Shown here: positions 44,042 to 53,640 of the stretch, piece after piece | Position numbering within the stretch: the first letter of the stretch is position 1 | Layout of the letters: each line of letters begins with the position of its first letter | NCBI GenBank assembly: GCA_017962445.1 | Contig: JAGCVI010000013.1 | Coordinates: forward strand, 1-64,000 | Direction: 5' to 3' | DNA from: Bacteroidales bacterium | GTDB taxonomy: Bacteria > Bacteroidota > Bacteroidia > Bacteroidales > P3 | Length of the DNA stretch: 64,000 nt | Position numbers and translations under genes: made by a program | The notes under the pieces: model-generated | Seen by the model: only the letters and a program-made list of their open reading frames with translations | Told to the model about the DNA's origin: nothing | Database searches by the model: none

Positions 44042-44605
44042 ATGAAAAACATATCGGTAAGGAAACATGCAATTCGCATGTTTCCTTGCTTTTTTCTGAT
44101 AATCATCACTGTCACTGCCTGTCGCAATGACATGGAAAAAGTCCATCTCTTCGACGAGAAAGATGTGCCGCAACAGCTCCTCGATAGTGTTCGCGCCATC
44201 CAAAGTAGCGACGGCAAGATGCAGGTTCTACTGACCACACCGGCAGTGACAATCTACGATAAACCCGAACGCAAAACCGAATATCCGCAAGGTGTGCAAC
44301 TCCAAGTGTTTGACAACGGCACACTCTCAGCCAATATCACAGCCGACTACGCATACTCACTCGACGACCAGAAAACCATCGAGGCACAACGCAACGTCAT
44401 TATAATTGACTTCAGTACCGGCGACACCTTCTATCTGCAGAGCCTTGTCTGGAACTCGTCAGAACATCGCATTTACTCAATGGAGCCTGTCAAATCAGTC
44501 AACGGACAACAAGTCACCTACGGCGACGGTTTCGAGTCGGACGACAACCTCAAACAGCCATTCATTCTTCACCAACGCGGCACCCTTGCCATAGACGATG
44601 AATAA
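44042..44605 (+). CDS. lptC: LPS export periplasmic protein LptC
   Basis: 187 residues from ATG 44042; the GTG nine bases upstream is less likely. It has a lipobox-like Cys27 (TVTAC) where many LptC proteins have only a membrane anchor; the beta-jellyroll is seen from GKMQVLLTTPAVTIYDK to VTYGDGFESDD. It should pass LPS from LptBFG to LptA. It overlaps the next gene by 8 bases. Confidence 0.85.
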   Translation: MKNISVRKHAIRMFPCFFLIIITVTACRNDMEKVHLFDEKDVPQQLLDSVRAIQSSDGKMQVLLTTPAVTIYDKPERKTEYPQGVQLQVFDNGTLSANITADYAYSLDDQKTIEAQRNVIIIDFSTGDTFYLQSLVWNSSEHRIYSMEPVKSVNGQQVTYGDGFESDDNLKQPFILHQRGTLAIDDE

Positions 44606-45281
44606 ACCCACACGTAAACAGACTCGTGCCTATGCTCTGCTATGCGCCATTCTGGCTGTAGTGCTGTTAATAATCATCATATTCCCCCACAAGAAAACCA
44701 CGCCGCCACCAAGCGACCATTCAGCCCTCTCCAAGGAGATAGCATTATTCGGAGATTCCATTATTGCCGTCAAGGAACAACGAAAGCCGACCTATACAAA
44801 GCGCCAGCCACGGCAGTTTGAATACGACACATCCTATCGTCAATATTATCGCGAAAAGAAAGAGCTCGCCAACCGTCGCAATGAAATGGTGGTTGACATA
44901 AACCATGCCGACACCATACAGTTGCAGGAACTCTATGGCATCGGCCCGGCTTTTGCCCGGCGCATTGTGAAATACCGCAACCTGCTTGGCGGGTATACAC
45001 GCAAGGAACAACTGATGGAGGTGTACGGCATGACCAATGACCGCTATGAAGCTTTAATACCGCACATTACTGTTGACACCACTGCAGTGGAAAAAATAGC
45101 CATTAATGAAGCTACGGTGGAGCAAATGAAAAAACATCCCTATCTAGATTACTATCAGGCAAAGGCAATAGCAGACTATCGAGCCAAAGGAAACCGCTTT
45201 AGAGGTAAGGAAGACCTGCTGAAGATATCCATCATTGATGAAGCCACAATAAGAAAAATAAGCGATTACATACAATTTTAG
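44598..45281 (+). CDS. Helix-hairpin-helix (ComEA-like) protein
   Basis: 227 residues. One N-terminal membrane segment (about 9-25) then a basic linker and two HhH regions: DINHADTIQLQELYGIGPAF and INEATVEQMKKHPYLDYYQA, the usual pattern of Bacteroidota ComEA-type proteins. It may bind DNA in the periplasm. No competence genes are next to it. Confidence 0.82.
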   Translation: MNKPTRKQTRAYALLCAILAVVLLIIIIFPHKKTTPPPSDHSALSKEIALFGDSIIAVKEQRKPTYTKRQPRQFEYDTSYRQYYREKKELANRRNEMVVDINHADTIQLQELYGIGPAFARRIVKYRNLLGGYTRKEQLMEVYGMTNDRYEALIPHITVDTTAVEKIAINEATVEQMKKHPYLDYYQAKAIADYRAKGNRFRGKEDLLKISIIDEATIRKISDYIQF

Positions 45282-45329
45282 TCCCAAAACCTCGTTTAAT
45301 ATAGAATTATAATATTAATATAACGTAAC

Positions 45330-46352
45330 ATGAAATTCAATATCAAGCAGATAGCTTCGCTTCTCGGCGGAACTATAGAAGGCGACGACAACCTGGAAAT
45401 CTGGAAACTATGTAAGATTGAAGAGGGTGAGACAGGTGGACTTTCCTTCCTTGCCAATGCAAAATATACCAACTACATATACGAAACCAACGCATCGGCG
45501 GTAATCGTCAGCAACGACTTCGTGCCCGAGCATCCGGTAAAGACCACCCTGCTCCGCGTCGCCGACCCCTATCTGGCCTTCGCTAACCTGCTCAAGGCCT
45601 ACAACGAGATCCAACTCAACAAAAAAGGCGTCGACCCGCTGGCATTCGTCTCGACGTCAGCAACGATAGGCAAAGACTGTTATATCGGTCCCTTTGCTTT
45701 CATCGGCGAAAACGCCAAGATTGGTGACAACGCAAAAATTTACCCACATACCTACGTTGGCGACAATGTGCAGGTAGGCGACAATACAACCCTCTTTGCA
45801 GGCGTACGTCTCTATCACAGCGTCGTCGTCGGTTCACGCTGCATCCTGCACGCGGGAGCCGTAATCGGTGCCGACGGTTTCGGCTTCGCTCCCACTGCCG
45901 ACGGCAGCTATCAGAAAATTGACCAGATAGGCAACGTGGTTATTGAGGACGACGTCGAAATCGGTGCCAACACAACAATAGACCGCGCCACACTCGGCTC
46001 GACAGTCATCCACAAAGGCGTGAAAATCGACAACCTCTGTCAGATAGCCCACAACGTTGTAGTTGGACAAAACACTGCCATGGCTTCACAGAGCGGCATC
46101 GCAGGCTCAGGCAAGGTAGGCAAGCACTGCATTATCGCAGGCCAGGTAGGTATTGTGGGCCATATTGAAGTGGGTGACAACGTTACCATCGCCGCACAGT
46201 CAGGTGTCACTCGCAGCTTCCCCAGTAATGTTACTATCCTCGGTTCGCCAGCCACCGACGCCAACAAGCAGCGTAAGACCTACATCTACGAGCGTAATCT
46301 CGAACAGTTGTACAAACGGGTTGACGAACTTGAGAAAAAACTGAAGGGTTGA
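45330..46352 (+). CDS. lpxD: UDP-3-O-acylglucosamine N-acyltransferase
   Basis: 340 residues; third step of lipid A synthesis, transferring a hydroxyacyl chain from ACP. The N-terminal UDP-binding domain is followed by hexapeptide repeats (about 105-300), with the catalytic His in [10 protein letters not shown] and the family motifs GADGFGFA and [12 protein letters not shown]; a helical C-terminus with [13 protein letters not shown] forms the trimer coil. It overlaps the next gene by 4 bases (TTGA), linking lipid A and the SGNH/MBOAT genes. Confidence 0.95.
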   Translation: MKFNIKQIASLLGGTIEGDDNLEIWKLCKIEEGETGGLSFLANAKYTNYIYETNASAVIVSNDFVPEHPVKTTLLRVADPYLAFANLLKAYNEIQLNKKGVDPLAFVSTSATIGKDCYIGPFAFIGENAKIGDNAKIYPHTYVGDNVQVGDNTTLFAGVRLYHSVVVGSRCILHAGAVIGADGFGFAPTADGSYQKIDQIGNVVIEDDVEIGANTTIDRATLGSTVIHKGVKIDNLCQIAHNVVVGQNTAMASQSGIAGSGKVGKHCIIAGQVGIVGHIEVGDNVTIAAQSGVTRSFPSNVTILGSPATDANKQRKTYIYERNLEQLYKRVDELEKKLKG

Positions 46353-47830
46353 AGGCTTACAAAACTCTGCTGTTCTTTGTCGCCGTGGTGCTGATGCTCG
46401 CGGCTCTGTGCGTAGTGTATCCAAAGGACGGCATCGGTTTTGGCAAGAAGGACTCGCTGGGAGAAAGGGCCGTCACTCTTCGCTTCGCCAGTCTGAATGA
46501 CATACTTGTCCACGAGGAAGTCAAAACTTTCGAAGAACTTATTTACAAGCATGTAGAGCGTAACCTCGACAATGCACGCGACTCGATTGAGGACTGTCGC
46601 AAAATCATTTTCGAGGAACAAATACGCATCCATTTGCCTAACAACGACATACGTTTCTTCGACAAATTCTTCGACAAAGCCGGAAAAGTAGCCCAGACAG
46701 GAAAAATTATACGCATACTGCACTACGGTGACTCGCAAATCGAACAAGACCGTATCAGTTGTCGCCTTCGTGAGCGCATGCAACAGTATTTCGGCGGCGG
46801 CGGTCCCGGCTTGCTGCCCCTGCGCCAACCTATACCAACCATCTCATTCAATCAGTCGGCATCGGGTGCCCTATACGGCCAGTCGACCTACGGCGACAGC
46901 ACCATGCGTCGCGCGGACGGCAACTATGGACCCATGATGCGCAGCTGGCGTGTGGGTGGCGAGGTAGCCATGTCACTCAATGCGACAACCAACAAGATGG
47001 CTGCCGACGGCGTACATCACTTCTCCACCCTGAGGATACTCTTCAACAACCGCCCCGGTCCGCTCAACGTCACCATGACCAACCGTAAACCTTCAGCACA
47101 GTCAATCGCCAATGGCACCAATACGTTCTCAAAGTCCGTGAGCGAACCAGGCATCCACATGATTTCGTGGCAGATGGACAGTTCCACAAGCTCAGCATCA
47201 ATCAGGGTTTCCGGCTCTGCTGACGTCTATGGCGTTCTTGTCGACGACGGTCCAGGCGTGGCTGTCGATAATATATCAATGCGCGGTGTCTCAGGCCATC
47301 AGTTCAAGATGGTCAACTTCGACCAGTTGGCCAAAGCTTATAGCTTAATGGACATCGGTATTATCATCATGCAGTTCGGAGGAAACTCAGTACCATACCT
47401 GCGCACCGACAAGGCTATCGACAGCTATTGCGAAAACATGGGTAAACAGATAGACTATGTCCACGAGGCCTGTCCCGATGCGGCAATCCTTTTCATAGGC
47501 CCGTCCGATATGTGCAAAAGGGTTGACGGCAAAATACAAACATATCCGAAACTGCCCAGCATAGTTGAGAAATTACGTATTACAGCCAACGAGCATGGTG
47601 CCGCATTCTGGAGCATCTACGACGCCATGGGAGGACACAACTCAATGATAACATGGTTCAAGGAAGGCTATGCTGGCGAAGACTACGTGCATTTCACCCA
47701 CAAAGGGGCAAACATTATGGGCGACTATCTGTGCGAGATACTCATGAAACTTTATGAGCTTTATATAATACGAAACCGTATGTCACCCGAAGAATTCAAC
47801 AAACTATGGAACGAATCAAAAGCTGAATGA
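46349..47830 (+). CDS. SGNH/GDSL-family hydrolase-like protein, membrane anchored
   Basis: 493 residues with an N-terminal hydrophobic helix (about 5-23). SGNH blocks: GDSQ (Ser129) after RILHY, GGNSVPY and [13 protein letters not shown] (Asp/His). The start must be TTG 46349, overlapping the lpxD stop; the first ATG would remove half of the signal helix. Together with the second SGNH gene and the MBOAT gene it looks like the periplasmic part of a polysaccharide O-acetylation system such as AlgI/J/X or PatA/B. Confidence 0.8.
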   Translation: MKAYKTLLFFVAVVLMLAALCVVYPKDGIGFGKKDSLGERAVTLRFASLNDILVHEEVKTFEELIYKHVERNLDNARDSIEDCRKIIFEEQIRIHLPNNDIRFFDKFFDKAGKVAQTGKIIRILHYGDSQIEQDRISCRLRERMQQYFGGGGPGLLPLRQPIPTISFNQSASGALYGQSTYGDSTMRRADGNYGPMMRSWRVGGEVAMSLNATTNKMAADGVHHFSTLRILFNNRPGPLNVTMTNRKPSAQSIANGTNTFSKSVSEPGIHMISWQMDSSTSSASIRVSGSADVYGVLVDDGPGVAVDNISMRGVSGHQFKMVNFDQLAKAYSLMDIGIIIMQFGGNSVPYLRTDKAIDSYCENMGKQIDYVHEACPDAAILFIGPSDMCKRVDGKIQTYPKLPSIVEKLRITANEHGAAFWSIYDAMGGHNSMITWFKEGYAGEDYVHFTHKGANIMGDYLCEILMKLYELYIIRNRMSPEEFNKLWNESKAE

Positions 47831-49137
47831 CAATGAAAAAAAACAACATATTCCAATTGCTATTGACCATCTGCATCATCATACTTTCGGGATGCACCAA
47901 CGCTCAGCAAACCACACAGGCCACGGAGAACACCACCGTCACCGAAAGTATTATGTTTATTGAATTCGACACCAACTATGCATTCATCAACTACGACACC
48001 AACCATCTCTTTATTGGACGCGACACTTCTGCATTCCGCAAACTAGCCGCCAAGTGGGATGCCGCCATTTCTGGCAACGGGAACTTGAGCATTATGCAGA
48101 TTGGAGCCTCTCATGTACAGGGTGGCACCTTTCCTCATCGCGTACGTCGAAACATTCTCACCCAATTCAGCGAGGCCGTTGCCGACCGCGGAATGATTTT
48201 CCCATATTCGGCAGCAGTGAAATGCAACAACCCCTACGACTATAAGGTTAGCCGCTCACACGACCTTACGCTGACCCGCAACGTCTACAAAGAGCCTGCC
48301 GAACGGCTAGGACTCTGCGGCATCGCCGTCACTGCCGAAAACGACACTGTTGAGATAGGCATAAAACTCAACGAGCCTGAAATCAACTTCGCCACCAACC
48401 GAATCATTCTGCTCGGTGAAGCACGGGGCGGCATCGTGCCTCTGATCAAATTAACTGACATTGATAACAACGAAGTAATCCGACAACCCATCGAAGTCGA
48501 CACTATTTTACGCCGCTACACTTACGACCTCGGACAGGCGGTCGATTCGTTCCGTATATACCTGCCATGCAGCGAGGGCCAATCGTTTGCAATTACTGGC
48601 GTGTATCTGGCAAACGGTGCACCTGGCATATCCTTCCACTCTATCGGTGTGAACGGTGCTGCCCTCGGCGACTATATAAACAAATGCCCCTATTTCAAAC
48701 AAGACCTTGAATTACTGAAACCCGACCTGGTCATTTTTGGCATTGGCATCAACGACGCCTCGGGAAATAACTTCGACACGATAGCATTTCGTAAACGATA
48801 TAAACAACTTATCGACTCGATACGAAGCGTTAACCCTGACTGCGCTTTCATTTTCGTCACCAACAACGACAGCTTCCGCCGAGTGAAACGAAGTCACGTG
48901 TGCAACGAAAACGCACCTCTGGCACGCGAAGCCTTCTTCCGTATAGCTGAGGACTGCGGCGGTGCGGTGTGGGACCAGTTCGTCGTGATGGGAGGACTCG
49001 GTTCCATGAAAACATGGCAAAACAACAACCTCGCACAACGCGACCATATACACTTCACTAGGAAAGGCTACGAAATACTAGGTGACCTGTTGTCTAACGC
49101 AATATTTGAGATGCTATTGAATTTGAGCCGACAATGA
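47827..49137 (+). CDS. SGNH-like lipoprotein with GAS in block I
   Basis: 436 residues; lipobox LSGC (Cys23), overlapping the previous gene as ATGA. Block I reads QIGASHVQGG, keeping the Ser but with Ala in the place of the usual Asp; block III FGIGINDAS and DHIHFTRKGYEIL provide the Asp/His. Homologous in layout to the previous gene but anchored by lipid. Likely acts on the same glycan. Confidence 0.8.
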   Translation: MTMKKNNIFQLLLTICIIILSGCTNAQQTTQATENTTVTESIMFIEFDTNYAFINYDTNHLFIGRDTSAFRKLAAKWDAAISGNGNLSIMQIGASHVQGGTFPHRVRRNILTQFSEAVADRGMIFPYSAAVKCNNPYDYKVSRSHDLTLTRNVYKEPAERLGLCGIAVTAENDTVEIGIKLNEPEINFATNRIILLGEARGGIVPLIKLTDIDNNEVIRQPIEVDTILRRYTYDLGQAVDSFRIYLPCSEGQSFAITGVYLANGAPGISFHSIGVNGAALGDYINKCPYFKQDLELLKPDLVIFGIGINDASGNNFDTIAFRKRYKQLIDSIRSVNPDCAFIFVTNNDSFRRVKRSHVCNENAPLAREAFFRIAEDCGGAVWDQFVVMGGLGSMKTWQNNNLAQRDHIHFTRKGYEILGDLLSNAIFEMLLNLSRQ

Positions 49138-49262
49138 ACAATATAAAACAACCTTGGCATTGTCCTTAGAATGTAATGTGTGATGTTAATTACTATATAT
49201 AATTTATTGAACTTAATCATATCAACTAAAATAAAAACTTGAAACTCTGAAACTATAACCCA

Positions 49263-51173
49263 TTGGAAGCCTTCTTCAACTATATCAAGGAACTATTTAC
49301 CTACGACCCGAAGAACCCGTTGCTCTTCACACAGTTCAACTTTTGGGCCTTCTTCCTGCTTGTCTTCGCAGTATTCTGCCTGTTGAAGAACCGTCGTGTG
49401 TGGCGCAACGGCTATCTCTTCTTTGTCAGCCTTCTGTTCTATTTCAAAACTTCAGGACTATTTGTACTCCTTCTCGTTTTCTCAACGTTCCTAGGCTTCA
49501 TTATTGGTATTCGCACCGATGCACTCAAAGACAAACTGAGCGGCAATCCCGACCTACGATTGCAGCGAAATGTGAAACGACGTCGCAAGGCTTGGATGAT
49601 TAGCGGTGTGGCGATTAACCTCATGGTGCTGTTCTATTTCAAATACGCCTATTTCTTCACGGACATATACAACAATATGTTCCACAGCAACATGCAGGTG
49701 GTCAACCATCTTGCGCAGTTTGCCAACCACTTCACAGGCACAGCCACCTTCGACGCATCGAAAATACTGCTACCCGTCGGCATATCCTTCTTCACTTTCC
49801 AAAATATCAGCTACATTGTAGATGTATATAAGTGCAAGTTCCGACATGCTTCCAACGTGCTTGACTTCGGATTCTACACCACCTTCTTCCCCCAACTGGT
49901 TGCAGGCCCCATTGTCCGTGCCGACCAGTTCATACCTCAGTTGTATAGGCCCTACTTCCTGGGCCGCCGTCAGTTTGGCATCGCTGTATTCTGGATACTC
50001 AACGGTCTGATGAAGAAGATAATACTCAGCGACTACCTGGCGGTGAATTTTGTCGACCGCGTCTTCTTCGACCCCTCGCTGTACACTGGTTTCGAAAACC
50101 TCTCTGCATTGTTTGTTTACTCGCTGCAAGTCTACGCAGACTTCTCGGGCTATACTGACATAGCTATTGGTGTCGCCATGCTCATGGGCTTCTACCTACC
50201 CAAGAACTTCAACTCTCCCTACAAGGCCACCAATGCCGCCGGTTTCTGGAAACGCTGGCATATGTCGCTCTCCAACTGGCTGAAGGACTACCTCTACATT
50301 CCTCTCGGCGGCAACCGCAGAGCCAGTTTGGCTTCATATCTTATCCTAGGCGGAATGCTTGTCGTTGTAGGACTTATGGCACAAACAACATGGACTACAA
50401 TCGTCGTCACCTCTGTGATAGGACTACTGATAGCCGTTTACATAATATTCCCTCGTCACCGCCGCGAATTCCGTACCAATGTCAACAATATGGACACAAT
50501 GCTCCTTGGCGGCATGTGGCACGGTGCAAGTTTTAACTTTATCACATGGGGTGGACTCAACGGCATGGGCATCCTAATATATAAATGGTGGAAAAAACAG
50601 GGGTCGCGCATACGAGTCGTCGCCACAGAATTATTCTTCGCCCTCTTCCTTGTGGCCGACATACTGTGGCCAAGCCCTGCACTTAACCTCGGAGTTGTAT
50701 GGACTGGCATAATCTGTGTCGGAACAATGATACGATATTTCATCGTTGATCCGTTGTGCGACAAGTTCAAACATCCTAAATTCAAGACAAATGCAGCCTT
50801 GGTTTGGAATATCTTCCAGACCTTTGTCTTCATAACATTCACACGTCTCTTTTTCCGCAGCGGCTCCAACCTGCCGCCCGCCGAAGCAAACGAAAAAGCA
50901 TGGGAAACTGCCAAAATGATGGTGAACCGCATCGGCTCGAAATGGAATGTCGATGTCATACCCGACATCATCGCAAGCTACAGCAATATCTTCATCGTCT
51001 TCACAATCGGCATGATAATACACTGGCTGCCTGAGCGGTTCAAACGCCGCTACCGTCTCTGGTTTGCATCCATGCCTTTGTGGCTTATGGCAATCGCCGT
51101 TGTAATAGCGGTGTTCATCATCTACCAGTTCATCACCGCCGACCTACAGCCCTTTATTTACTTCCAGTTCTAA
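49263..51173 (+). CDS. MBOAT-family O-acyltransferase (AlgI/DltB-like)
   Basis: 636-residue polytopic enzyme that passes an acyl, usually acetyl, group across the membrane to a glycan. Motifs: VGISFFTFQNISYIVDVY, FFPQLVAGPIVRADQF, FWKRWHMSLSNWLKDYLYIPLGGNR and the catalytic His in GGMWHGASFNFITWG. The start is TTG 49263, since an in-frame TGA stands 15 bases upstream and no early ATG exists. The stop TAA is the first part of TAAGAAACTG, the end of a dispersed repeat. A diverged piece of a second MBOAT gene lies 1.6 kb downstream. Confidence 0.93.
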   Translation: MEAFFNYIKELFTYDPKNPLLFTQFNFWAFFLLVFAVFCLLKNRRVWRNGYLFFVSLLFYFKTSGLFVLLLVFSTFLGFIIGIRTDALKDKLSGNPDLRLQRNVKRRRKAWMISGVAINLMVLFYFKYAYFFTDIYNNMFHSNMQVVNHLAQFANHFTGTATFDASKILLPVGISFFTFQNISYIVDVYKCKFRHASNVLDFGFYTTFFPQLVAGPIVRADQFIPQLYRPYFLGRRQFGIAVFWILNGLMKKIILSDYLAVNFVDRVFFDPSLYTGFENLSALFVYSLQVYADFSGYTDIAIGVAMLMGFYLPKNFNSPYKATNAAGFWKRWHMSLSNWLKDYLYIPLGGNRRASLASYLILGGMLVVVGLMAQTTWTTIVVTSVIGLLIAVYIIFPRHRREFRTNVNNMDTMLLGGMWHGASFNFITWGGLNGMGILIYKWWKKQGSRIRVVATELFFALFLVADILWPSPALNLGVVWTGIICVGTMIRYFIVDPLCDKFKHPKFKTNAALVWNIFQTFVFITFTRLFFRSGSNLPPAEANEKAWETAKMMVNRIGSKWNVDVIPDIIASYSNIFIVFTIGMIIHWLPERFKRRYRLWFASMPLWLMAIAVVIAVFIIYQFITADLQPFIYFQF

Positions 51174-51322
51174 GAAACTGTTTTGATTCTTTTGTTTAGA
51201 CCTTCATGGTCGGTGTTCTCGTTGTTGTCTTTTTCGGAACAGGCGGCGAGGCTCAACGTCACGGCCGAGAGCAGCAGTGCTGCAAGGATTTTTTGTGTCG
51301 TTTCTTTGTATTTGGGTTTTAT
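51170..51322 (-). pseudogene. Lipoprotein gene remnant lacking a start codon
   Basis: Fifty in-frame codons encode a basic N-terminus, a hydrophobic core and lipobox LAAC (KILAALLLSAVTLSLAACSE), i.e. a lipoprotein signal, then CSEKDNNENTDHEG and a tail read through a repeat end. The codon where a start is expected is ATA (51320-51322), overlapping the upstream stop TAA as ATAA; a single G to A change in an ATGA overlap would give exactly this. The body of the protein is missing, replaced by the repeat end at 51171-51211. Confidence 0.55.
51171..51211. repeat. Dispersed repeat, left half only
   Basis: TAAGAAACTGTTTTGATT followed by GACCTTCATGGTC (51199-51211), a short hairpin shared with 53635-53647 and (as GACCCTTATGGTC) 57544-57556. 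The TAA is the MBOAT stop. The right half is missing; similar sequence resumes at 52574. Confidence 0.65.
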
Positions 51323-52176
51323 CTTTTGTTTGTTGTATTCTCAAGCAGCGAGTCGAAGGCGCTCATCGAGACAAGGTTGTCGGCATGGAGTCTGTCGTGG
51401 TAGAAGTCGAGGAAGACGGGCTCCACGTATTTCTTCTCGGATTCGCGCTAACGGGAGTCGGTGTATTCCATCACATCCTGCTCCGTGATGCCTATGGCAT
51501 CCATGTTCATCCTGTTGCGGACGCAGAGACTCTCGGCCACATATCGGAGCCACGCCCACATCTGGTCAACGTTCTGCAGATAGAGGCACGTCTTATTCAA
51601 GCGCAGCATCTTCACGGCCCAGTTGCTGCCCGAATAGGCGTCGGAGTTCTCCGCCACCTCGCGGTCCACCTCGTTGATGGCCAGCATGCGCTTGTTCCAG
51701 TACTCCTCCACTTGGCGCATCATTGAAAAGCACTCGCCAACGTTGTCAATGAACTGTACGTTGCCCACGTTCTTCCAGGTGTCGATGTGGTTGGGAAAGA
51801 TATTCTCTGCCGACTTGTCGTAGGGAATCGACGGGCAAGTGATGGCTCTCTGCAATACGAGGCTGAGCTGGTCGAAAGGCATCTTTTCCAGGTCGTCGAC
51901 GGACTTGCTGAGGAGCCATACGGCGGCAGTGTCGGCGGCAGCCATCGACTCGGCGTTTGCATCCAGCAGGCGGGCGAAGCGCTCGATGTTGCTCATCACC
52001 ATCATGGCCGACAGACGACAGTCGGCGGCGCGATGCTTCGCGTCGAGGAGGGCGGCCACAGCCACGGTTAGCATCAGCGAGATGGTGGTGCCCAGCACCA
52101 TCATCCCCAGCGTCTTCCAGAATCCGCCGCCCTTGCCGGGAACGCTCACTTTCGGCGGTTTGATGTTCATCTGCAT
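51319..52176 (-). pseudogene. Probable single-pass membrane protein gene with in-frame TAG
   Basis: From ATG 52176, 242 codons run to TAG (51448-51450) and then 42 further coding-like codons continue in the same frame to TAA (51319-51321), for 286 codons in all. The first part has a helix at about 20-42 and a soluble helical domain containing FPNHIDTWKNVG and LNKTCLYLQNVDQM. The second part (RESEKKYVEPVFLDFYHDRL...) has coding-like composition and codon use. The protein may be the truncated 242-residue form, or the TAG is a recent disabling mutation. Family not recognised; the next gene downstream is also broken. Confidence 0.55.
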
Positions 52177-52190
52177 AACTTTTAACTCTT

Positions 52191-52428
52191 AACTAAACAA
52201 AGCGTAATCTCGCCACCGCTTGTCGCAATGCGATGCTGTGGTATGTTGCAAAACAAAAGGGAACAGTCCCACCCCTTACGGATGTCATTGTGGGAATGAA
52301 TAATCAGCGTTTTATGAATGTATTCGCCTGTCATATCATTGCATTTCCAATATGCAAAGATGCACATTTTCTGTAAAATACAAGGGAATATTTTGAATGG
52401 GTTCAAGATTGAGGTAATTGAATGTCGA
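52191..52428. other. Intergenic stretch upstream of the decayed minus-strand operon
   Basis: About 240 bases, no supported ORF. A near -7 match (CATCTTTG, minus strand, 52355-52362) could be the old promoter of the gene starting at 52176. No repeat found within it. Confidence 0.35.
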
Positions 52429-52600
52429 AGAACCATACTTTAAGGCCAATGCAGCTTTGGTGTGGAATATCTTCCAGACCTTTATATTCATAACATTCTC
52501 ACGTCTCTTTTTCCGCAGCGGTTCCAACCTGCCTCCCGCCGAAGCCAACGAAAGAGCATGGAAAACAGCCACCATCATGGTCGCCCTTCGGGCTTAAAAT
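52429..52600 (+). pseudogene. Fragment of a second MBOAT acyltransferase gene
   Basis: About 140 bases (52438-52577) align with 50781-50920 of the intact MBOAT gene at an offset of 1657, with many differences at third codon positions (GCC/GCT, CCG/CCC, GCA/GCC). It keeps an open frame for about 46 codons including NAALVWNIFQTF, RLFFRSGSNLPPAEANE and AWKTA. The piece begins and ends abruptly, and its end runs into ATGGTCGCCCTTCGG of the intergenic repeat. The pattern suggests a lost functional paralogue, not a recent copy. Confidence 0.8.
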
Positions 52601-52695
52601 CAAAAAATCGTTTTACAAAAAAAGTTTTGAAAATATATTACACCCTAATCAGAAAAAAATGTGTAACTTTGCACATTCAAAATTACATTCAAAAT
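52576..52695 (+). repeat. Duplicated promoter cassette, copy 1
   Basis: From ATGGTCGCCCTTCGG through ATTACACCCTAAT and TGTGTAACTTTGCACATTC this segment matches 53641-53761 with small differences. It holds the -7 box of the first WG/TonB-C gene. Confidence 0.8.
52664..52671 (+). promoter_or_regulatory. -7 element of first WG/TonB-C gene
   Basis: TAACTTTG, exact TAnnTTTG match, 48 bases before the ATG at 52719; preceded by TTACACCCTAAT in both copies of the cassette. Confidence 0.65.
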
Positions 52696-52718
52696 GTACA
52701 ATTAATAATATCAATATT

Positions 52719-53624
52719 ATGAAAAGACATTCCTTAATGATTTTTGCTGCGCTGGCAGTGCTGGTTTTCTCATCGTTTACAGCAATGGCAGGAGAGCCCG
52801 ACCCTTTGTTCCCTGTCAGGATTAACGGAAAATACGGTTATATCGACAAGACCGGAAATATTGTGATTAAGCCTCAATTCGACGGGGCTGGGGGATTCAA
52901 TGACGGTTTGGCTCCTATAAAGGTTGGTGACAAATGGGGCTATATCAATACGACCGGCAAGATTGCAATAAAGCCTCAATATAAATTTGCATGGGTCTTT
53001 TCTGAAGGATTGGCGGTAGTGCAAAACCAGATAACTGAATGGGGCTATATTGACAAAACAGGCAAAATAGTAATTGAACTAAAATGCTTATACGCTTTTG
53101 ATTTTTCAAATGGACTTGCACTAATAAATCTAAACGATCTAGAATCTGCCTACATCGACAAAAATGGAAAGACAGTTTTTGTCTTTGAGAATGACAATCC
53201 AGAATTACTGAATCATGAATTTGAAATACTCGATGTAATGCCAGAACCTTTATGGGTAGAAGAAATCACTAAAGACGAAGAACCAATAAGAGAAATTTCT
53301 GACGAGGACCCCGTTTTCCCTGGTGGTGTAGAAGCATTGTACAAATTCCTTGGAAGAAATTTACATTATCCTGAACTTGCACGCAGTAACAACATTGAAG
53401 GAACCGTGGTCGTAAAATTTGTAGTTGAAAAAGACGGAAGCATTTCCAATGTAAAGGTTATACGTGATATAGGCGGTGGATGCGGCAAAGAGGCTGTACG
53501 TCTGGTAAACGCCATGCCCAAATGGACTCCCGGTAAATGGAATGGCAAGCCTGCCCGTTGTTATTACACATTGCCGGTCCAGTTTGAGCTAAATCAAGAT
53601 AATGAAACTGAGCAGCAATATTGA
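52719..53624 (+). CDS. Exported WG-repeat protein with TonB C-terminal domain
   Basis: 301 residues from ATG 52719. Signal peptide ends TAMAG. Four WG-repeat units (about 28-170), each with the pattern G-K-W/Y-G-Y-I-[D/N]-x-x-G-[K/N]-I-x-I-[K/E]-x-[Q/K], then an acidic linker and a TonB C-terminal domain at about 208-298 (FPGGVEALYKFLGRNLHYPE, GTVVVKFVVEKDGSISNV, PKWTPGKWNGKPA). With no membrane anchor beyond the signal, it cannot work as a classical TonB that spans the envelope. It probably contacts an OM TonB-dependent protein or peptidoglycan from the periplasm. Paralogue of 54597. Confidence 0.82.
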   Translation: MKRHSLMIFAALAVLVFSSFTAMAGEPDPLFPVRINGKYGYIDKTGNIVIKPQFDGAGGFNDGLAPIKVGDKWGYINTTGKIAIKPQYKFAWVFSEGLAVVQNQITEWGYIDKTGKIVIELKCLYAFDFSNGLALINLNDLESAYIDKNGKTVFVFENDNPELLNHEFEILDVMPEPLWVEEITKDEEPIREISDEDPVFPGGVEALYKFLGRNLHYPELARSNNIEGTVVVKFVVEKDGSISNVKVIRDIGGGCGKEAVRLVNAMPKWTPGKWNGKPARCYYTLPVQFELNQDNETEQQY

Positions 53625-53640
53625 TTTTTGTATAGACCTT

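Noticed and set aside
51183-51726. Plus-strand ORFs of 101 and 149 codons in the decayed region
   Set aside because: Antisense to the minus-strand coding frames that show a lipobox and consistent codon use.
52336-52578. 80-codon minus-strand ORF over the MBOAT relic
   Set aside because: It is the antisense of the relic; the same shadow frame occurs opposite the intact MBOAT gene.
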